Shown here: positions 1-20,322 of the stretch, one piece after another
How positions within the stretch are numbered: the stretch's first letter is position 1
Layout: each line of letters begins with the position of its first letter
Assembly (NCBI GenBank): GCA_009741485.1
Contig: CM019227.1
Span: forward strand, 17,435,913 to 17,499,912
DNA length: 64,000 bases
Origin: Malurus cyaneus samueli
Taxonomy: Eukaryota > Chordata > Aves > Passeriformes > Maluridae
Direction: 5' to 3'
Translations under genes and position numbers: made by a program
The notes under the pieces: model-generated
What the model was told of the DNA's origin: nothing
The model's database searches: none
What the model saw: only the letters and a program-made list of their open reading frames with translations

Positions 1-10751
<10,751 letters not shown>

Positions 10752-10845
10752 CGCCAACACCCGCGGCCGCCGCGCCTCTGAGGCAACGCGCTACGGCGGC
10801 GCGGCGGGGCCAATCCCCGCGGGAAGCGAAGCGTGCGGCGCCGCA

Positions 10846-11768
10846 CGGAACGCGGAATCGCGGAATCGCGGAATCCGGAATCGCGAATCGCGGAATCGCG
10901 GAATCGCGGAATCGCGGAATCGCGGAATCGCGGAATCGCGGAATCGCGGAATCGCGGAATCGCGGAATCGCGGAATCCGGAATCACGGAATCACGAATCA
11001 CGGAATCGCGAATCGCGGAATCGCGGAATCGCGGAATCGCGGAATCGGATCGCGGAATCGCGGAATCGCGGAATCGGGAATCGAATCGCGGAATCGCGGA
11101 ATCGCGGAATCGCGGAATCACGGAATCGCGGAATCACGGAATCGCGGAATCGCGGAATCGCGGAATCGCGGAATCGCGGAATCGCGGAATCACGGAATCG
11201 CGGAATCGCGGAATCGCGGAATCACGGAATCACGGAATCGCGGAATCGCGAATCGCGGAATCGCGGAATCAGCGGAATCGCGGAATCGCGGAATCGCGGA
11301 ATCCGGAATCGCGGAATCGCGGAATCGCGGAATCGCGAATCGAATGCGGAAATCAGCGGAATCACGGAATCACGGAATCGCGGAATCACGGAATCACGGA
11401 ATCACGGAATCACGGAATCACGGAAACACGGAATCACGGAATCGCGGAATCGCGGAATCAGCGGAATCACGGATCGCGGAATCACGGGAATCGCGGAATC
11501 GCGGAATCGCGGAATCACGGAATCGCGGAATCGCGGAATCGCGGAATCACGGAATCGCGGAATCACGGAATCAGGGAATCACAGAATACGGAATCGCGGA
11601 ATCACGGAATCGCGGAATCACGGAATCAAGGAATCACCGAACCACGGAATCACCGAATCACCGAATCACGGAATCACGGATCGACGGGAATCACGGAATC
11701 GCGGAATCGCGAATCGCGGAATCACGGAATCACAGAATCGCGGAATCGCGGAATCACAGAATCACGGA
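10846..11768. repeat. 8-bp tandem array (GGAATCGC/GGAATCAC)n
   Basis: About 920 bp of an octamer, on the order of 110 copies, starting about 95 bp upstream of the CLUAP1 ATG. The ancestral-looking unit GGAATCGC dominates the CLUAP1-proximal third; GGAATCAC variants rise toward the distal end, with a few GGAATCACA steps and irregular 7- or 9-bp joints (GGAATCC, GAATCGAATG, GGAATCAGC). Because 8 is not a multiple of 3, every plus frame cycles the same eight residues (ESRNRGIA) and stays open for hundreds of codons. Those long ORFs are a consequence of the repeat and not evidence for a protein. Confidence 0.95.
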
Positions 11769-11794
11769 GTTCGTCTCAGAGGCACTGATGCCCG

Positions 11795-12200
11795 AAAAGG
11801 CTAGAAAAAAAACCCCCATAGACCGGTGTCTATAGAGCAGGTATTTGTTTATTGCAGCACTGGAGGTGAGTGGGATCTTTCCACCTAATTCACCCACCTT
11901 CACGAAGGGTTGTCACTTATTTATACAGTAAGTATTGCTTAACATTGTCACCGTCTCCTACAAGTACATTATATATGAGTACGGAAATACATGGCATCAC
12001 AGTTGTGCAAGTGCGCCTGCGCCATCCCCAATTTGGTGGTCGGGGCTGTCTTCATCTGATTAAGGCTAAAGGTCTTCCTCGCCTCTGAACTTTTCAGTTT
12101 TATCTTCAGACCATGCACAGTCATGATGTTCCTTGTTTTTTTTCTGGTCCTCAAGATCTACAGGTTCCATTTTCTGGCCAATTGACCCTACATTTGCAAA
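11795..12200 (-). mobile_element. Probable ERV solo LTR, antisense
   Basis: On the minus strand the stretch reads like the end of an avian retroviral LTR: CTGCAATAAACAAATACC provides a polyA signal in R, followed by U5-like sequence toward 11.8 kb. I cannot place both TG/CA termini or a target-site duplication, so the boundaries are approximate. No retroviral genes are attached. Confidence 0.4.
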
Positions 12201-12539
12201 GTTCTCATTAGTGCATCCTATTACTTTTTAATACAACGTGTACTTGTCTACCTCTGAAGTATAGTTATCTACTTTTGAAATAATTCACCTGGCAAATTTG
12301 CTTATTCAAGCATTAAGCAACTGGTTTAACTATATCTAGTTAGTACACTATATGAGAAGCTATAGCTATATTTAACTAATACACTGTATGATGCTAATAC
12401 ACTGTATGAAAGCTTATGACAATATATAGAAAGCTATTGTATTGTCAATATATGCAAAGCTATTACATTGTATATAAAGTTTTCAATCAATAGGCCTTAT
12501 AAACATCTTGTAACTTGGGCTTAAGCCATATAGGCACCA

Positions 12540-12725
12540 GCACAGAATTGATTGTGTTGGAAAAAACCTGAGAGATCATTGAGTCCAACCTGGGACCCAT
12601 CCCAGCGATGGCAACCAGACCAGAGCCCTGAGTGCCACGTCCAGGGACAGTGACTCCACCAACCCATTCCAATACTGATCACTCTTTCTGGCAAGAAATT
12701 CCTCCTAGTATCTAACCTGAATCTC
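12540..12725 (-). repeat. CR1 LINE 3' fragment, antisense
   Basis: Reversed CR1 tail with GATCATTGAGTCCAACCTGG, the AGTGCCACGTCCAGGGACAG region and GAAATTCCTCCTAGTATCTA in the expected order. Confidence 0.75.
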
Positions 12726-13235
12726 CCTCAGAGCACTTAAGACTATGTCCTTGAAAGGAGTGAGAAGATGTCTTTGCAAATAAACTATGGGGACTGCTGG
12801 TAGAGAAAGGCAGATCCTGATAGGTGAAAGGAGCAATGGGAGGAACTGTAAATTCCACAGGAATTCCACCAGTTGACACAGACTGGTACTGACCCAAGGC
12901 AAGGCTAAATCCCTGGACTGAGAGAAAAAGAAGAGACACAAAGAATAAAAAGGTGGTGATGGGGAGAGGATGTCTGTGAGAAGAGGGTCTGTGTTGGGTG
13001 ATTCTGGATGCCTGTACCTCTCTAGTCCCTCAGGAAATGGGGAAAGAGAGGGAAATGTGGCTGGGAAATGAGGATAAAAAGGACACTGAACCCTGTAGAA
13101 ATAGGAGACACCCCATGGAAATGCCCCATGGCCTCTCCATTATTGGAATAAAGTTCCAGGACTCCTCTGTGTCCATTTTGGACATAAAACTGTGGAGTCT
13201 GTGGATTAACTCTCCTAACATATCCTTATCCTGGC
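12726..13235. other. Unassigned, possibly LTR-derived sequence
   Basis: No coding similarity is recognised. It contains two AATAAA-type signals (near 12780 and 13149) and an AT-rich motif GGATAAAAAGGACAC, which together hint at an old LTR, but no termini can be identified. Short ORFs here are unsupported. Confidence 0.25.
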
Positions 13236-13239
13236 CCTT

Positions 13240-13362
13240 ATTCCCTGCCAGCAGAGTCTGGCCCGGACCTGGCTGCACTCTCCTGTTAACCACATGCCGA
13301 GCGTGACAAGGTACCCTCCCAAAAAGCCTCCACTTCTCCAGGACGAGCTCTCCAGGCACTCT
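13240..13362 (-). repeat. Inverted copy of the 13567-13690 element (CR1-like)
   Basis: Read in reverse complement, this segment follows 13567-13690 closely (roughly 80 percent by eye): CCAGCAGAG, GACCTGGCTGCAC, GTGACAAGGT, CCCTCCCA, AAGCCTCC and CTTCTCCA occur in matching order. The two arms enclose about 200 bp. Confidence 0.65.
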
Positions 13363-13434
13363 CAGACCCGGCTAACAGGACACGTGTTCCACATGTGCAA
13401 ATGCTTGTAGGCCTAAATGGGGCACTGCTGAGGC

Positions 13435-13830
13435 CGTGGCTTGAGCGCCGTGTCCAGTTGTGGGCACTTGCCTCAATTGCAAATGGACATTGAGGGGCTG
13501 GAGCGGGTCCAGGGAAGGAAGGGAGATGGAGAAGGGTGTGGAGCGTGTGTCCTGTGAGCAGGGCCTGAGAGAGCCTGGGGAGCTGATGGTGGAGAAGAGG
13601 AGGCTTTGTGGGAGGGAACCTTGTCCCGCTGGGCAAGTCGGTGACAGGAGGGTGCAGCCAGGTTGGGCAGCGGGCTCTGCTGGCGAGGAACGAGAGCCAG
13701 GACAAGAGGGCGTGCAATGGCGGAAACACAGAACGTGCCCACTTGGAAGGGACCCTGTGGAGAACGTTGTTGAGGAATGGTTGTTCAGTAAAGGAGGACA
13801 TGATGAGATTCAGCTAGTTGAGCTAGAATG
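13435..13830 (+). repeat. CR1-like body fragment, sense
   Basis: Resembles the CR1 internal region: GTGTCCAGTTGTGGGCAC, GACATTGAGGGGCTGGAGCG, GTCCAGGGAAGG, GGAGAAGAGGAGGCT and AGCCAGGACAAGAGGGCGTG in order. A corrupted second copy occurs at about 15.2-15.6 kb. Confidence 0.6.
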
Positions 13831-13849
13831 AAGCTAGAGGGGACTTCAA

Positions 13850-14165
13850 GGACAGTGTGTCTTTGAAGCCTGCTGTTACACAATAGCAAGAGGCGAATGA
13901 GGATGTAAGAAGGATAAAATTATCGAGGGAAAGAGGAACTGTAACCCAAGTGGGCACATAGGGGTGGGATTGACCATTATTACTTGTCCAATGATGAGCT
14001 ATGCTTTGCAATAGTATGAGGTTATTATCTTGATTATAAAAGGCAGAGGTCCCAAATAAAAATTGAGACTTTTGATCATCGGATGTGCTTGTCTTCCTTC
14101 GATTCTTACAACAGGACCCCAAGGATCCTCCTACTCCATATTGCCCCTTGCATGGTTTTTGCAGT
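13850..14165 (+). mobile_element. LTR-like promoter/polyA block, copy 1
   Basis: Contains TATAAA (14035-14040) and AATAAA (14055-14060) about 20 bp apart, then a U5-like end CTTGTCTTCCTTCGATTCTT. TATA closely followed by AATAAA is the layout of LTRs with a very short R. The segment from TATA to the GCATGG at about 14155 is nearly identical to 18811-18935. No tRNA primer site beginning TGG follows the presumed LTR end, so the assignment to a retroviral LTR is tentative. Confidence 0.5.
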
Positions 14166-14299
14166 ACTCTCATATTTTTATCCTGTCCTTTTGCCATATA
14201 TAGGCCCGAGTTCGCAATGTGGTGCCATAACCTTGCCGATGAATGTTTTGAGCAGAAATGCAAAGGCTTTAGTAGCCTATTTTGATTTGGGGGAAGCAT

Positions 14300-17200
14300 A
14301 AGGTGTTCCCATGGCACAAGCCCCGGTGCAACCTTTTGTAGCCTTCTCTCATCGTCTCATACACCACATGGCTCTCCTTTTCGAAAAGTTTCCGCACATT
14401 CTCCCAATTGCGAAGAGTCATCTCTCCGCGCCCAAGCAGCGTGCCATTACTTTCCAGCGGAGTTCTCCCTAGTTCACGTGTCTTTCTTGCAGCCACCACT
14501 GTGCTCCATAACGTGCGCTCCCTTTACACAAGACTAACACCTACGAATTACTTACGTTCAGACAAGCACTAGGCCGCCGCTAACAAGAGAGTGTAAACCA
14601 CATGGGAGAGTTGTAGCAGCAAGCCGGCCCATCTGCTGTATAACGTTCGCGTTGTAATGGAATAATCAATGCTACTCTGAAAATATGGGCTTGACAGTTT
14701 TCATCCCTAATTTTTCACCAAAACACTGTGCGGAAAAACGCGCAGTGTACGCCAAGCGGGTGGTTAGCCAGTGTGTGCCTGCAAAGATGGGAAGATAGAC
14801 TGCTGTCGCAGCTGCCCTTGCGCGAGCGGCACCCAGTGCGGCTTGCTTGGGCCATAGCAGCGGCCGCAGTTGCAGAAACCAAGTGCTGCCAGGCTCCTGA
14901 CTGCCCCCTGGCTATTAGGCACACAAGAACCCCTGCCATGCTGAGACAGCCTTGGCAAAGCTAACATGCTGGGTTGAAAACGCTCCCACAAGGAAAGGTG
15001 GCTTGGCGCTTGCACATTATGTTTGCACAATCGCGAACCCTGAGCACAGATTGTGTCCCCTCCAGTGGTTGTTTATGTTACAGTCGTCCCAATCTGGACT
15101 AGCTGGTCGTAGAGCCGTGGCAGTACCACAGAGCGGAGTCACAATGCTCAGTATCAGTCCCTTGACGCTGAGCTGCATTACTGCTCTAGTTCGGCTCGGC
15201 GCTGAGGACTGCGCCGTGTCCAGTTGTTGGGCACTTGCCTCAATGCAAATGACCAGTTGAGGGATTGGAGTCGGGTCCAGGGAAGGAAGGGGACGTTAGA
15301 ACCGGGTTAAGGAGCGCATGCCGTGTCCTAAGACAAGAGTCCTGAGTAAGTATGCGCGTGTGGGCCACTGATGTGGAGAAGAGAGGCTTGTGGAGGGAAC
15401 CTTGTCCGCTGGCCAGTCGGTGACAGGAGGTGCAGCACGGTAGGCAGCGGCTCTGCTGCATGAATTCGAAAGCCCAAGACAAGAGGGCTTTCCAAAGGCG
15501 GAACACAGACGTGCCCACTTGGAAAGGGCATCCTGTGGAGAACGTTTATTGAGAGAATCAGTGTTCAGTAAGGAGGCACCAAAATGATGAATTATATTCG
15601 ATAGCTAGTGTTGAACCCTAATGCAAGCATATAGATGGGACTTGAAGTTGACATTTGATGTGTAAAGTCATTGAATCGACCTGCCATATTTCTCTAACAC
15701 ACACAAATAGCACAGCGAAATGAGAACTTCCCTGGAAAGTTACATCAAAAGATAAAAATTTATTTCGAAGGATAAGAAGGAACTTTGTAACAAGGCAAGT
15801 TGTAGTTAGGCGTAGAGTGTGCAGCATAGCATGACGTATTGGATTAAAATTTGTACCATTTTTTTAGCCCATTGACAATCAACAAACAAAATTTCCCAAC
15901 AAATTTGATGAGGCTACTAAATTTCCCAATTTTCACTTCTTATGCTTAACTTATTTTTTGGTTATATTGGAATGTCTTTATTTACTCTTTGATATCAAAT
16001 GGTCAGAAGTTCCCAAAATAAAATTGAGACTTGTTGATCATCATGGATTGCTTGTCTTCCTTCAATTCTTACAAATGACCTTTTTATCCAAGCATATTTT
16101 CTCTCACTTTACTACTCACACTCAATTGCCCAGCTACCCATACCTTGCATGAGTATACTTTCGCGCGTCGGCCTTGGGACCCTCACTACGTCTGTCACTG
16201 AAATATCACGTACGGCACCGCTATTTGCGACCAAATATGATTTTGAGCCCTCAAGCTGGGCACTAAGCACAGTTCATCATTCTCTAATCGATGAAGCCTC
16301 GGAGCTTTGGCCCTAAAAGTGGCCAGAGGTTCACCCTTCGTCTCAAATCTCACCGGACCATTACATTGCAACATAGTTGCCTCTTTATCGGAGAAGCCTA
16401 AAACATTCGAAATTCCATTAAGGAGCCCGGAATTCCATTTCACTTCTCATTTAATTAACAATACAATCTAAACATATATTATTTTACTGTAAACGGTCTG
16501 GAATTTTCTGCGCGAGCAGCCTAGTCCAGCTAAATTTCCCTATTGGGTGACCTGGACATCATTTCCACAAAGCCAAACGCTCTCCAATGAATCACCGACC
16601 AAGCGACACGCCCCTGAGTATTCTATACAACACAAACGCTAGTTTTTGGAGGGTGACAAGCTCTCACTTGAGTTCAACTGCGTAGTGCATACACGCTATA
16701 AGTGATGACAATAAGTCTCTAAAAGATGTTTTAATCCTGTTTTGATGTAAAAAAATCCCAACCAAAACAATAGCCAGAAAGGTTTCTTAGTAAATGCCCG
16801 TGGCCATGGCTTTTGCCAAGAGAAGCAATTCTAACACTATTAATAATCCGGACACACAAAAGGACGGAAAGAAGAGTGAACGTGCAAGATCTTTTGTAGA
16901 GTTCTGCGTTTAGAATTCACTATCTCGCTCCACCGTCATATGATCAGCAACCGTACTGTGACCGCTGCGAGTCCTTTCGACGCGTCAGCTGACTGGGGAA
17001 TAGTCGCTGTTTTGGCTCTATATCCTGTGCACTATTGCATTTCTGCACGTCAACTCCGGAGCATGGCAGCCCTGCTGCTTTGCTTTTTCTTATTGTATAT
17101 CTTTTCTTCAGTCTTTAAAATGTGCTAAACTAGGAAGACTGACCAGCTCATTCGTAAGATTCACTGGTTGAATGGTATGTCCTTTCCCCAGTTTGTCTTA

Positions 17201-17600
17201 CCCCTGGAAGAAAGCAGCAAACAAAGACACGCGCCAACAGGACTCCATCCTCGGACGATTAGGACACCTTTGATGAGTGCCTGACTTACCCAGCCGTCTG
17301 ATCGCGCGTGCCATTCTCTGGGCTACACTTGCTCTTTCACAAAGAGCAATCTCTCTCGCCAAGGCCTGTGAGAGTCTCTCCTACTAGTTCTAATACACGC
17401 ATATGGCCACCGCTGCGTTTTATTGATTCGTCGAAAGGGAGAGTAGAAGAACCCTAAGGACATCTACACTTCCACGGGCAGGAGATCGTTAAAAACACGC
17501 TGCCAACCTCGACGCTTGCAATGGGGCATTGTTGCCCTGTGATCTCCGCAAGGGCCATATCTTGTTCTCCAGTGAGCGATGTTTGGGCATAGGTTCATAT
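14300..17600. other. Indel-ridden copy of neighbouring repeats, probable uncorrected assembly fill
   Basis: This stretch follows clean neighbouring sequence but with scattered one- to few-base insertions and deletions. Matches seen: 14310 to 18219, 14780-15060 to about 18.48-18.72 kb, 15205-15600 to 13440-13830, 15990-16155 to 18805-18945, 16200-16450 to 18960-19130. The errors ignore homopolymers, CpGs and reading frame alike. No gene can be trusted here. True biological decay is the alternative, but the abrupt change from near-identical flanking copies argues for a sequencing artefact. Confidence 0.6.
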
Positions 17601-17619
17601 GCTGCGCTCCTTATTTCCT

Positions 17620-18215
17620 GACCACCTTCATCGGGCTCCCTGTGCTGTGTCTCGCAGAGAAAGAGCCGAGCGCCTCGGCCTGCGCATGCCCGTGCTGCCA
17701 GGGCCACGCTCCCAAGGAGCTCCTCTGCAGCTCCTGCTGGAGAACCGGGCCCTGATGAGGCGCTGCCTGCGCGACTACCGCGCAAGGCACGCCACGGGCA
17801 AGAGGCGCAGGAAACCTGGCGCTCCGCAGAGGAGAGAACTCCGCTCCAAACCTCTCCTCTGAGGCTCCGGCTGCCGCTCGTCCCTGGGCTCGCTCTACAC
17901 GGCAGGGAATGTGTGACCAGTGCCGAGCCTGGGCACTGGGACATTCCCGCCACTAGTTGTTAGAATCCCCCCGTTTTTAGATAGGTTTAGGAATCCCCTT
18001 GTTGTTAGTTTAGATAGGTTTCCCACAAGTTTTCTGCGCCCCCAGTTGAAGTTTTCCAGAGTTCCAGTTTACATATTTAGGCACAGGCCTAATGCAGTTC
18101 AATAAAGTCCACCTTTTCTATACTTGGATGTCTTTACTTCCTGTCCCCTATGCGTTTGCGGGGCACCGCCATGGATGGTTTTGCAGCAGGGCTTGAGAGC
18201 ATTGAGAGGCAAGGC
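17620..18215 (+). repeat. Tandem unit, copy 1 (exon 2 / 3' UTR part)
   Basis: Matches 19728-20322 with an offset of 2108 bp. The first 250 bp carry indels; from about 17.87 kb onward only a handful of substitutions separate the copies. It includes the exon-2-like segment, a 3' UTR-like AT-rich tract and a polyA signal AATAAA at 18101-18106. In this copy the exon 2 frame containing LLLENRALMRRCL stays open to a stop at 17862. Confidence 0.8.
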
Positions 18216-18804
18216 CCTGGCACAAGGCCCCGGTGCCAGGCCACGGCTCACGCAGGCTCTCTCTGGGCCGCCTTCTCAAGAGGCTCCTACTGGGCGCCAG
18301 GCAGCGCCGGGCCCCGGTGCTGCAGCCAGCTGCCGTGCGGGCGCTGGCGCCGTGCCCCGGGGATGAGCGCAGCGGGGCCCAGGCCTGCTGAATGCGTGTG
18401 TGGATGATGCCAGGAGGGCTGCAGTGTTCCCTGAGTTATCAAGTATCGAAAATGGGAGGGTCTGGCGCCAACGGAGTGAAGACATGGTGGTGCGCAGGAA
18501 GCTGGTGACACGTGCATGTGAAGCTTGCAGGGCCCCGCCCTTGACGGCTTGCTTGGGCCCAGAGCAGCAGGCAGCACCGTTGCAGAAACCCCAAAGTGCC
18601 GCTGCTGCCCTTTGCACAAAACCCTGCAGCTGCAGGCTTGGGCAGAGCGTGTGGAAAGGCTGCAGCAGGAAAGGGCTTGGCGCTGCTTGTGGACAGCGGC
18701 TGAAGCTGAGGCAGGATTGCCCAGGTGGGTATGAAGGCCAATGGCAGCGATGGCGTGGCCGCAGGAGCGGGGCAGTGCTCGTGGCCCTGATCTGGCCACT
18801 GCTA

Positions 18805-18945
18805 GCATTTGATTATAAAAGGGCAGAGGTCCCAAAATAAAATTGAGACTTGTGACATCACGGATGTGCTTGTCTTCCTTCGATTCTTACAACAGGACCC
18901 CAAGGATCCTCCTACTCCATATTGCCCCTTGCATGGGTATTCCCG
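18805..18945 (+). promoter_or_regulatory. LTR-like promoter block, copy 3
   Basis: TATAAAA (18814-18820) is followed by AATAAA (18836-18841) and the CTTGTCTTCCTTCGATTCTT end, as in copy 1 near 14.05 kb and the corrupted copy near 16.0 kb. It lies about 510 bp upstream of the ORF at 19333 and would be a natural promoter for it. Confidence 0.5.
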
Positions 18946-19332
18946 CCTCGTCATGCATCGTCGTACGGCCCTGCAAATGAGTTTGGAGCCCAGGCTGGGC
19001 ACAGAAGTTCATCTTGCCAAGTCGATGAAGCCTGGAGCTTTGGCCCTAAAGTGGCAGAGTTCAGCCTGTGCTCCGGCCCTGCAACAAAGTTGCACGGCTG
19101 CACGTTGGCCAAGAGCCCGGAAGCCATTCCCGCAGCACCAGTCCTTTGTGACGACATTCACAGCCACGTCTCCTGTCACAGACAGCGGCCCTGTGACCTC
19201 ACAGCATTTGGGGACAGCGTCACGCTTGATAAGTGGCCCCAGCCCGTGGCCGTGGCCAGAGCCCAGGCAGACGCCGGCGGGGAAGGACGGGCAGAGCCTT
19301 TGAGAGCGGGCAGCTCGTCCGTCAGCAGCACC

Positions 19333-19860
19333 ATGGACGGGCAGCTGCAGTCGCGGCTGCTGATGGTGTCGCTGGTGCTGCTGCATTTCCTGCAGCAACC
19401 GGAGCCTGGCAGCCATGCTGCTGCTGCTGCTGCCGAGGACACGGGGACCTGGGATGTGCTTCCCCAGGCCCTGGAAGAAGAGCAGCAAGAGGCAGCGCCA
19501 ATGAGGGGCCTCCTGGCGTTGGCCCTGGAGGTGCTGCCTCCCGTCTTCGCGGCCTTGGGCACGTTGCTCCAGGCCGTGAAGCTCCCTGGGTCCTCGGCAA
19601 GTGGCTCTGGAGACGCTGGGAGAGGTGAGCCAGGCTCTCGGGCAGGTGGGACGCTGCCGGGGGCCGGGAGCCGCCAAGGCCTTGGCCAGGGAGGGTGTGG
19701 GGCAAGGTGCTGCCGCTCCTCTGCCCCTCTCATCGGGCTCCCTGTGCTGTGTCTCGCAGGAGAAGAGCCGGAGCGCCTCGGCCTGCGCATGCCCGTGCTG
19801 CCAGGGCACGGCTGCTCCAAGGAGCTCTGCTGCAGCTCCTGCTGGAGAACCGGGCCCTGA
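19333..19860 (+). CDS. Small two-exon ORF of a multicopy LTR-associated family, function unknown
   Basis: I do not recognise this gene. Exon 1 is 19333-19624, starting at an ideal Kozak context (CACCATGG); the donor is G|GTGAGC. Exon 2 is 19760-19860 after a CTCGCAG acceptor; the intron is 135 bp. The predicted product is 130 aa: a hydrophobic stretch at residues 7-19 (LLMVSLVLLHFLQQ region) that could be a signal peptide or anchor, an alanine run from a GCT repeat, an acidic Glu/Gln patch, then a second hydrophobic segment (MRGLLALALEVLPPVFAALG). In exon 2 a different frame, with LLLENRALMRRCL and a basic tail ending at 19970, looks more protein-like and is the open frame in the 17.6-kb copy. 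This copy may therefore be frameshifted. It is downstream of an LTR-like promoter and upstream of AATAAA at 20209. The N-terminal layout loosely recalls ITPRIPL1-like proteins amplified in songbirds, a guess only. Confidence 0.35.
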   Translation: MDGQLQSRLLMVSLVLLHFLQQPEPGSHAAAAAAEDTGTWDVLPQALEEEQQEAAPMRGLLALALEVLPPVFAALGTLLQAVKLPGSSASGSGDAGRGEPGSRAGGTLPGAGSRQGLGQGGCGARCCRSSAPLIGLPVLCLAGEEPERLGLRMPVLPGHGCSKELCCSSCWRTGP

Positions 19861-20322
19861 TGAGGCGCTGCCTGTGCCAGAGCTACCGGCGCAAGGCAGC
19901 CCACGGGGCAAGAGGCGCAGGAAACCTGGGCTCCGCAGAGGAGGAGACTCCGCTCACACCTCTCCTCTGAGGCTCCGGCTGCCGCTCGTCCCTGGGCTCG
20001 CTCTACACGGCAGGGAATGTGTGACCAGTGCCGAGCCTGGGCACTGGGACATTCCCGCCATTAGTTGTTAGGATCCCCCCGTTTTTAGGTAGGTTTAGGA
20101 ATCCCCTTGTTGTTAGTTTAGATAGGTTTCCCACAAGTTTTCTGCGCCCCCAGTTGAAGTTTTCCAGAGTTCCAGTTTACATATTTAGGCACAGGCCTAA
20201 TGCAGTTCAATAAAGTCCACCTTTTCTATACTTGGATGTCTTTACTTCCTGTCCCCTATGCATTTGCGGGGCACCGCCATGGATGGTTTTGCAGCAGGGC
20301 TTGAGAGCTTTCAGAGGCAAGG
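19728..20322 (+). repeat. Tandem unit, copy 2 (exon 2 / 3' UTR part)
   Basis: Second copy of 17620-18215, offset 2108 bp. Similarity ends abruptly at about 20322 (GGCAAGGCCC), where unique sequence begins. The polyA signal AATAAA at 20209-20214 and the U5-like CTTGGATGTCTTTACTTCCT are shared with copy 1. Confidence 0.85.

Noticed and set aside
10771..10790. Complete X-box at the CLUAP1 start
   Set aside because: Only the right half GGCAAC (10782-10787) matches; no GTNRCC left half at 0-3 base spacing.
13823..14317. 164-codon minus-strand ORF across LTR-like block 1
   Set aside because: Runs antisense through TATA/AATAAA promoter sequence that is repeated elsewhere; no recognisable domain.
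18922..19911. Open frames of 242-312 codons on both strands
   Set aside because: GC-rich DNA read through the 135-bp intron and upstream noncoding sequence; the short spliced model at 19333-19860 fits the signals better.
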